49,817 nt of DNA. Source: an uncultured bacterium. GTDB lineage: Bacteria > Verrucomicrobiota > Kiritimatiellia > RFP12 > UBA1067. The translations under genes were made by a program, and so were the position numbers. The stretch spans positions 1 through 49,817 of the forward strand of contig CACZDG010000008.1 in NCBI GenBank assembly GCA_902779865.1. The letters are read 5' to 3'. Position 1 is the stretch's first letter. Every line of letters begins with the position of its first letter. The notes under the pieces are model-generated. The model saw only the letters and a list, made by a program, of their open reading frames with translations, had not been told where the DNA came from and did no database searches. Below are positions 45,945-49,817 of this stretch, piece after piece.

Positions 45945-47615
45945 TTAGTCCGCGTCGCCCATCGTCGCCTGCAGCACCTCCTTCAGGGAGGTCATGCCAG
46001 ATGCGACCTTGAGCATTCCGTCTTCGCGCAGCGTGCGCATGCCCATTTCGCGGGCGCGTTCTCGCAACACGGAGGACGGCGCGTGGTCGAAGATCAGACG
46101 CTGGATTGTGTCGTCGATTTCAAAGATTTCAAAAATGCCCTTTCGCCCCTTGTATCCGCCGTTGCACTTCGGGCAGCCGCGCCCGATGTACATGTGCTCG
46201 GGCGCTGTTTTCGCAATCGCGCCGAGCATCTTCATGTCGCGCTCGGTAGGAGTGTACTCCTCCTTGCAGTTCGTGCAAATTGCGCGCACGAGACGCTGGG
46301 CCATCGCGGCACGAACGGCGGACGCGACAAGGAACGGCTTCACGCCCATATCCGTCAGACGCGTCACGGCGCTCGGCGCGTCGTTGGTGTGCAGGGTTGA
46401 GAACACAAGGTGACCGGTGAGCGCCGCTTCCATAGCAATGTCTGCGGTTTCGTCGTCACGGATTTCGCCGATCATCACGATGTTCGGAGCCTGACGCAGA
46501 ATGGAGCGCAACGCGGCCGAGAAGTCGAGGCCCACGTCGCGGTTCACCTGCACCTGGTTGATGCCGCTCATCTGGTATTCCACCGGGTCCTCCACGGTGA
46601 TGATCTTCTTGTCGGGCGTGTTGATCTGTCCGAGACAGGCGTACAGCGTAGTGGTCTTGCCAGAGCCGGTCGGACCCGTCACGAGCACCACGCCATCGGA
46701 GAGGTGGATCAGTCGCTCGAACTTGTTCTGGTCGTCGGAGAGGAAGCCGAGCTGCGGCAGGCCGAGCGCGAGGTTCGACTTGTCGAGAATACGCATGACG
46801 ATCGACTCGCCGTGGTTAGTCGGCACGGTCGATACACGCAAGTCAAGGTCGCGCCCGCCCACGTTGATCTGGATGCGTCCGTCCTGCGGGATGCGCTTCT
46901 CGGAAATCTTGATCTTCGACATGATCTTGAAGCGTGAGATTATCGCGCCCTGAAGGCGCTTCGGCGGCGAGTCCATCTTGCGGAGCGCACCGTCGATGCG
47001 GTAGCGCACGCGGAACTCCTTCTCCATCGGCTCCAGGTGGATATCGGACGCCTTCATCTTGATCGCGTTGGAGAGGATGAGCGAGCAGAGGCGGATCACC
47101 GGCGTGTCGTCGCCGCTGCCCTCGCCGCCTTCGTCGCTGCCGCCGAACTCGTCGTCGCCGCGCGTAACGATCTGTTCGCCGGTGGGGTAGAGCTTCTCCA
47201 TCACGGCCTTGACCTCTTCTGACGGCGCGAGCACGGCCTGGACGTCCTTGCCCTGCAGCACGTACCGCAGCGAGTCGATCGCGTCATAGCCCATCGGGTC
47301 GGAGAGGACCACGGTCACGGAGTCGGCGTCCCTCATCACGGGTGCGACGCCGTACTTATGGGCGATTTCAGGGGTGATCTCCTTCGCCACCTCCGGGTCG
47401 ATCGCACCGGGGTCGATGCTCACGTACTTGATGCCGAACTGGTCGGCAATCGTGCCAAGCACGTCGTCCTCGCTCACGGCGCCGGACGCGAGAAGCACGT
47501 CCAGCGTCGTCTCGTTGCCCGCACGCATGGCGGTAGAGGCGGCCTCGAGCTGTTCGGCCGTCACGTATCCCGCTTCACGCAGGAGCTGCAACACATATTC
47601 GTCATTTGATGTCAT
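45945..47615 (-). CDS. PilB/GspE-type ATPase (copy 3)
   Basis: 556 aa. The N-terminal MshEN domain (LLREAGYVTAEQLEAASTAM, LGTIADQFGIKYVSID) is followed by an acidic Gly/Asp/Glu linker (about 150-170). Motor motifs are Walker A GPTGSGKTTT, Asp box DPVEYQMSGINQVQVNRDVG, Walker B MIGEIRDDETADIA and His box GHLVFSTLHTNDA. The Zn tetrad is CTNC..GCPKC. It heads the operon with pilT and copy 2. No clear ribosome site precedes the ATG. Which of the three PilB-type ATPases drives the major pilus cannot be decided from sequence alone. Confidence 0.92.
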   Translation of the reverse strand: MTSNDEYVLQLLREAGYVTAEQLEAASTAMRAGNETTLDVLLASGAVSEDDVLGTIADQFGIKYVSIDPGAIDPEVAKEITPEIAHKYGVAPVMRDADSVTVVLSDPMGYDAIDSLRYVLQGKDVQAVLAPSEEVKAVMEKLYPTGEQIVTRGDDEFGGSDEGGEGSGDDTPVIRLCSLILSNAIKMKASDIHLEPMEKEFRVRYRIDGALRKMDSPPKRLQGAIISRFKIMSKIKISEKRIPQDGRIQINVGGRDLDLRVSTVPTNHGESIVMRILDKSNLALGLPQLGFLSDDQNKFERLIHLSDGVVLVTGPTGSGKTTTLYACLGQINTPDKKIITVEDPVEYQMSGINQVQVNRDVGLDFSAALRSILRQAPNIVMIGEIRDDETADIAMEAALTGHLVFSTLHTNDAPSAVTRLTDMGVKPFLVASAVRAAMAQRLVRAICTNCKEEYTPTERDMKMLGAIAKTAPEHMYIGRGCPKCNGGYKGRKGIFEIFEIDDTIQRLIFDHAPSSVLRERAREMGMRTLREDGMLKVASGMTSLKEVLQATMGDAD

Positions 47616-47629
47616 GGCTGGTGAGCGAT

Positions 47630-47658
47630 ATTGTAGCGCATTAAAGAGCGCAACGCAA
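47630..47658 (-). promoter_or_regulatory. Promoter of the PilB-PilT-PilB operon
   Basis: Minus strand TTGCGT (47653-47658), a 17-bp spacer and TACAAT (47630-47635). The ATG at 47615 lies 14 bp downstream, giving a leader of only about 7 bases without a ribosome site. Confidence 0.55.
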
Positions 47659-47683
47659 GAGAAACGTCAAAATAATGTCACTC

Positions 47684-49321
47684 TCACAGGAGGTCGCCGA
47701 GGGGAATGCCGTTGCGTCCCGACTCGTAGATCTTGCGCACGTCCTCGTACGAGAGCGAACGCGTCCAGAGCGCGAAGTCGTCGATGTCGCCGTTGAACGC
47801 GGCCGGGTACTTGCCGGTGCCGTCCTGCCCGAGGAAGAACGGAAGGCCCGTCTTGAAGTTGATGTCCTTCGCGTTGAACGCGATGCGGTAGAGGTAACCG
47901 TCGCGCCCGCCCTGGTAGTAGCCGAGCACGCCGTCGGGACCGCGCGTCACCGCGTAGAAGGTCCACTTGCCGAACTCGATGTCGTATGGGCCCACGTCGA
48001 TGCGGGGGCGGCCTTTGCTCATGCCGGCGTTGAAGCACACGCCGCCGACCTTCGACTCGATCTTCTTGTTGGCGGTCACGAGGATGCCGGGGTTGGAGCC
48101 CTTGTGCCAGTCCTTGTTCGCGACGATCACGGAGTCGCCCTTCTGCGCCTCGGGCATCTTCACCCACATCGCGATGGCGAACTCGGCGCCGTTCTCGAAC
48201 GCAAGGTTCTCGGAACCCTTCAGGCACACGCTGCCCGTGCCGTTCGTCGAATTCACCAGGTGCAGACAGCCGCCGAGGAAACCGCCCCTCCCGACGATTG
48301 CCGCCTTGCCGCGCGGCTCGGCGGTCACACCGCCCTTGGCGGCGTTCGCAAAGGCGGCCGGGGCCTTGCCCTCGAACGGCATGTACACGGCGAGGCCGTC
48401 CTTGAGACAGCGCTTCGCGTCGGTGACGGTCTCGGTGCCGACGGCCTTGCCGTCGAGGTCGAAGCCGCTCCAGTCGATCCCGAAGTGCGTCAGCACCGTC
48501 GGCGCGGCGTAGTAGTTGTGGGGGATGCCGGGGATGCGTCCCTGCGACACGTTGCGTCCGGTCACGAGGAACGGAATCGTCTCGCAGTGCCCGCCCCAGA
48601 GGCCGTGCGTGCGCCAGTAGCCGCCGTGGTCCGCCGTGACGATGATCATCCAGTCCTCGTCCTTGAACGTGGGACGCGAGGCGATTGCCTTCAGGGCGTC
48701 ACCGATCGCCTTGTCGGAGAGATAGACCGTGTTCAAATGGCCGATGGTGTAGGGGTAGTAGCCGAAGCCGTGTCCGCCATGGTCGGGCCAGTCGATGTAC
48801 CACTGAACGCAGTCGGGCGCGTCGGCCGCGGCGAGGATCTTGGGCATGGCCGCCGCGTTGCCGGCGTCGGAGCCGTGGATGAACTTAACGCGTGGATCGG
48901 GCGATATCTGCTCGTCCCACCTCCACGAATACATGAAGAGCCCCTTCGTGCCAGGCCTGGCGTCCGCAACGCGCACGAGCCAGCTCGGCCACTTCTTGAA
49001 GTCGCAGGTGCTCTTGTGGTTCTGCTTGATGGTGTGCTTCTTCGATGTCACGCCCGTGGCGATGGACGTGTGGTTGGGCCCGCTCACGGTGATCGCGTCG
49101 TAGATCGTGTGGGCGCTAAGGGACCACGCGCACTTGTAGCCGGGTTGCCACTGGCCGTCGCGAAGCATCCGCAGATTCGGCGTGTACACGTTCTCGATCG
49201 AATCGGCGCGCATACCATCCAACATGATAACAAGGGCCTTCGGCTTAAGCGCCGCGCCATCGGCTCCCACAACTGCGCCACAGACCATCAGCGCACCAAA
49301 CGACATCAATGTCTTCTTCAT
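47684..49321 (-). CDS. Secreted alkaline-phosphatase-fold phosphodiesterase with C-terminal LamG domain
   Basis: 545 aa. Signal peptide (MSFGALMVCGAVVGA). The N-terminal 300 residues are a type I phosphodiesterase/nucleotide pyrophosphatase (alkaline phosphatase superfamily). Metal ligands are in VIMLDGMRAD, the likely Thr nucleophile in SGPNHTSIATG, and further ligands in WPDHGGHGFG and VTADHGG. Residues about 320-540 form a Laminin-G-like jelly roll (EFAIAMWVKMPEAQKGD, then GDIDDFALWTRSLSYEDVRK). No sulfatase CxPxR motif is present, so it is not a formylglycine sulfatase. It likely hydrolyses phosphate diesters or monoesters on extracellular glycans or nucleotides. AAGG lies 10 bp before the ATG. 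The gene is monocistronic. Confidence 0.88.
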   Translation of the reverse strand: MKKTLMSFGALMVCGAVVGADGAALKPKALVIMLDGMRADSIENVYTPNLRMLRDGQWQPGYKCAWSLSAHTIYDAITVSGPNHTSIATGVTSKKHTIKQNHKSTCDFKKWPSWLVRVADARPGTKGLFMYSWRWDEQISPDPRVKFIHGSDAGNAAAMPKILAAADAPDCVQWYIDWPDHGGHGFGYYPYTIGHLNTVYLSDKAIGDALKAIASRPTFKDEDWMIIVTADHGGYWRTHGLWGGHCETIPFLVTGRNVSQGRIPGIPHNYYAAPTVLTHFGIDWSGFDLDGKAVGTETVTDAKRCLKDGLAVYMPFEGKAPAAFANAAKGGVTAEPRGKAAIVGRGGFLGGCLHLVNSTNGTGSVCLKGSENLAFENGAEFAIAMWVKMPEAQKGDSVIVANKDWHKGSNPGILVTANKKIESKVGGVCFNAGMSKGRPRIDVGPYDIEFGKWTFYAVTRGPDGVLGYYQGGRDGYLYRIAFNAKDINFKTGLPFFLGQDGTGKYPAAFNGDIDDFALWTRSLSYEDVRKIYESGRNGIPLGDLL

Positions 49322-49366
49322 CTAGTAAAACCTTTCTTGGTTGATTATGTTTTTTGCACGGCAGAT

Positions 49367-49413
49367 AGTGTACCATAACTTCACGCCCCGTGTCTAGAAT
49401 TCGCTTTAGACAC
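49367..49413 (-). promoter_or_regulatory. Promoter with overlapping palindrome for the phosphodiesterase gene
   Basis: Minus strand TAGACA (49391-49396), an 18-bp spacer and TACACT (49367-49372). A perfect 7-bp inverted repeat GTGTCTA (49390-49396) / TAGACAC (49407-49413) covers the -35 box, which suggests an operator. Confidence 0.5.
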
Positions 49414-49462
49414 ACCGGACGCGTTTCAGTTCTCGCGCCTCACGTCGCCGCCGGTAACATGG

Positions 49463-49817
49463 CTATTCATCTTCGAAGGTGATCCGCCACTTGAAGAACA
49501 TCTTCGGCGGAGGGTTGTCGTCGATGAGATGCCAGGTCCCGTCCGATTTCTCGTACGCCATCGGGACGAGCTTCGCGTCAGACCAGTCCGCGAGGTCTTC
49601 GGTGGCCAGCACCGTCACCGTCACGCCGTCGGTGTTCACTAAAGCCGGTAGCTTCACAACCGGCTTGCCGTTCGCATCGAACGTGACGTCAAGCAGCGGC
49701 TCGGCGAGGTCGGCGGAGCCGATCGAGGGGTCGATCCCGAAGACGTACCGCACGCCGGCCGGAATGCCCTCCACCATGTCTTCCGGTTTCGGCATGTCTT
49801 CCGGTTTCGGTTCGTCG
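49463..49817 (-). CDS. C-terminal end of a secreted protein (5' part outside the window)
   Basis: The frame is open to the window edge, so the start lies upstream, beyond 49817; the ATG at 49795 is internal. Visible are a short acidic Pro repeat (PKPEDMPKPEDM) and a C-terminal beta module with AGVRYVFGIDPSIGSADLAE then FDANGKPVVKLPAL, ending FFKWRITFEDE. This kind of tail is seen on large extracellular repeat proteins. No catalytic motif; the family is not recognised. Confidence 0.6.
   Translation of the reverse strand, partial: DEPKPEDMPKPEDMVEGIPAGVRYVFGIDPSIGSADLAEPLLDVTFDANGKPVVKLPALVNTDGVTVTVLATEDLADWSDAKLVPMAYEKSDGTWHLIDDNPPPKMFFKWRITFEDE

Noticed and set aside
47684-49321. Formylglycine sulfatase
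   Set aside because: No CxPxR/SxPxR activation motif; the nucleophile region SGPNHTSIATG is that of phosphodiesterase/pyrophosphatases.
47675-49378. 567-codon ORF antisense to the phosphodiesterase gene
   Set aside because: It mirrors GC-biased codons of the real gene (signal peptide, catalytic motifs and LamG domain are on the minus strand); the product is His/Val/Arg-rich without motifs.

Overview
The window is a GC-rich, densely coded bacterial segment. It most resembles an uncultured gut member of the Kiritimatiellota/Verrucomicrobiota (PVC) group. That placement is inference from the mix of genes: secreted 'SGTQYIDTGV' lectin-like proteins, a BspA-type leucine-rich-repeat protein, a secreted phosphodiesterase-LamG fusion, polysaccharide enzymes, and a complete sigma-54/type IV pilus (T4P) system. 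No rRNA or tRNA gene was recognised.

Layout. 1-95: 3' end of a group II intron (domains V and VI) that splits the start of a GH13 glycosidase gene. 96-9187: GH13 enzyme, large secreted lectin-like protein, AAA ATPase with a DUF4143-type tail, GH36 alpha-galactosidase, tRNA-dihydrouridine synthase. 9177-18848 (minus): frameshifted LRR protein, PTS EIIA-like protein, and the T4P alignment/outer-membrane operon pilM-N-O-P-Q in canonical order with ATGA overlaps. 18926-24232: orphan small protein, three-gene ABC exporter operon with a His-rich TPR protein, membrane PH-like protein, second ATPase (DUF234-like). 24233-26011: two repeat-rich intergenic regions on either side of the major pilin gene. 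26012-32950 (minus): TPR/MshEN protein, two prepilins, PilX-like protein, small membrane protein, hybrid histidine kinase. 33038-35856: pilB-pilC. 35940-42910: iorA, dtd, rpoN (sigma-54), polysaccharide lyase, NtrC-type regulator. 43101-47615 (minus): two more PilB-type ATPases with pilT between them. 47684-49817: phosphodiesterase-LamG protein and the C-terminus of another secreted protein.

How the genes work together. The window holds nearly a whole T4P machine: pilin, minor pilins, alignment complex, secretin, platform protein, three extension-type ATPases and a retraction ATPase. It also carries sigma-54 and an NtrC-type activator. The pilin gene has a textbook -24/-12 sigma-54 promoter with two upstream direct repeats, so pilus control by the local rpoN/NtrC pair is plausible. 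Secreted carbohydrate enzymes are interspersed.

Most unusual are the non-coding structures. A family of small palindromic elements sits inside coding sequence (pilP, pilQ, a PH-like gene, a pilus-operon gene), with compensatory arm changes between copies. Two intergenic arrays contain palindromes spaced exactly 22 bp, and two promoters carry repeats spaced exactly 33 bp. All four spacings are multiples of 11 bp. Several promoters lie so close to their start codons that the mRNAs would be leaderless.
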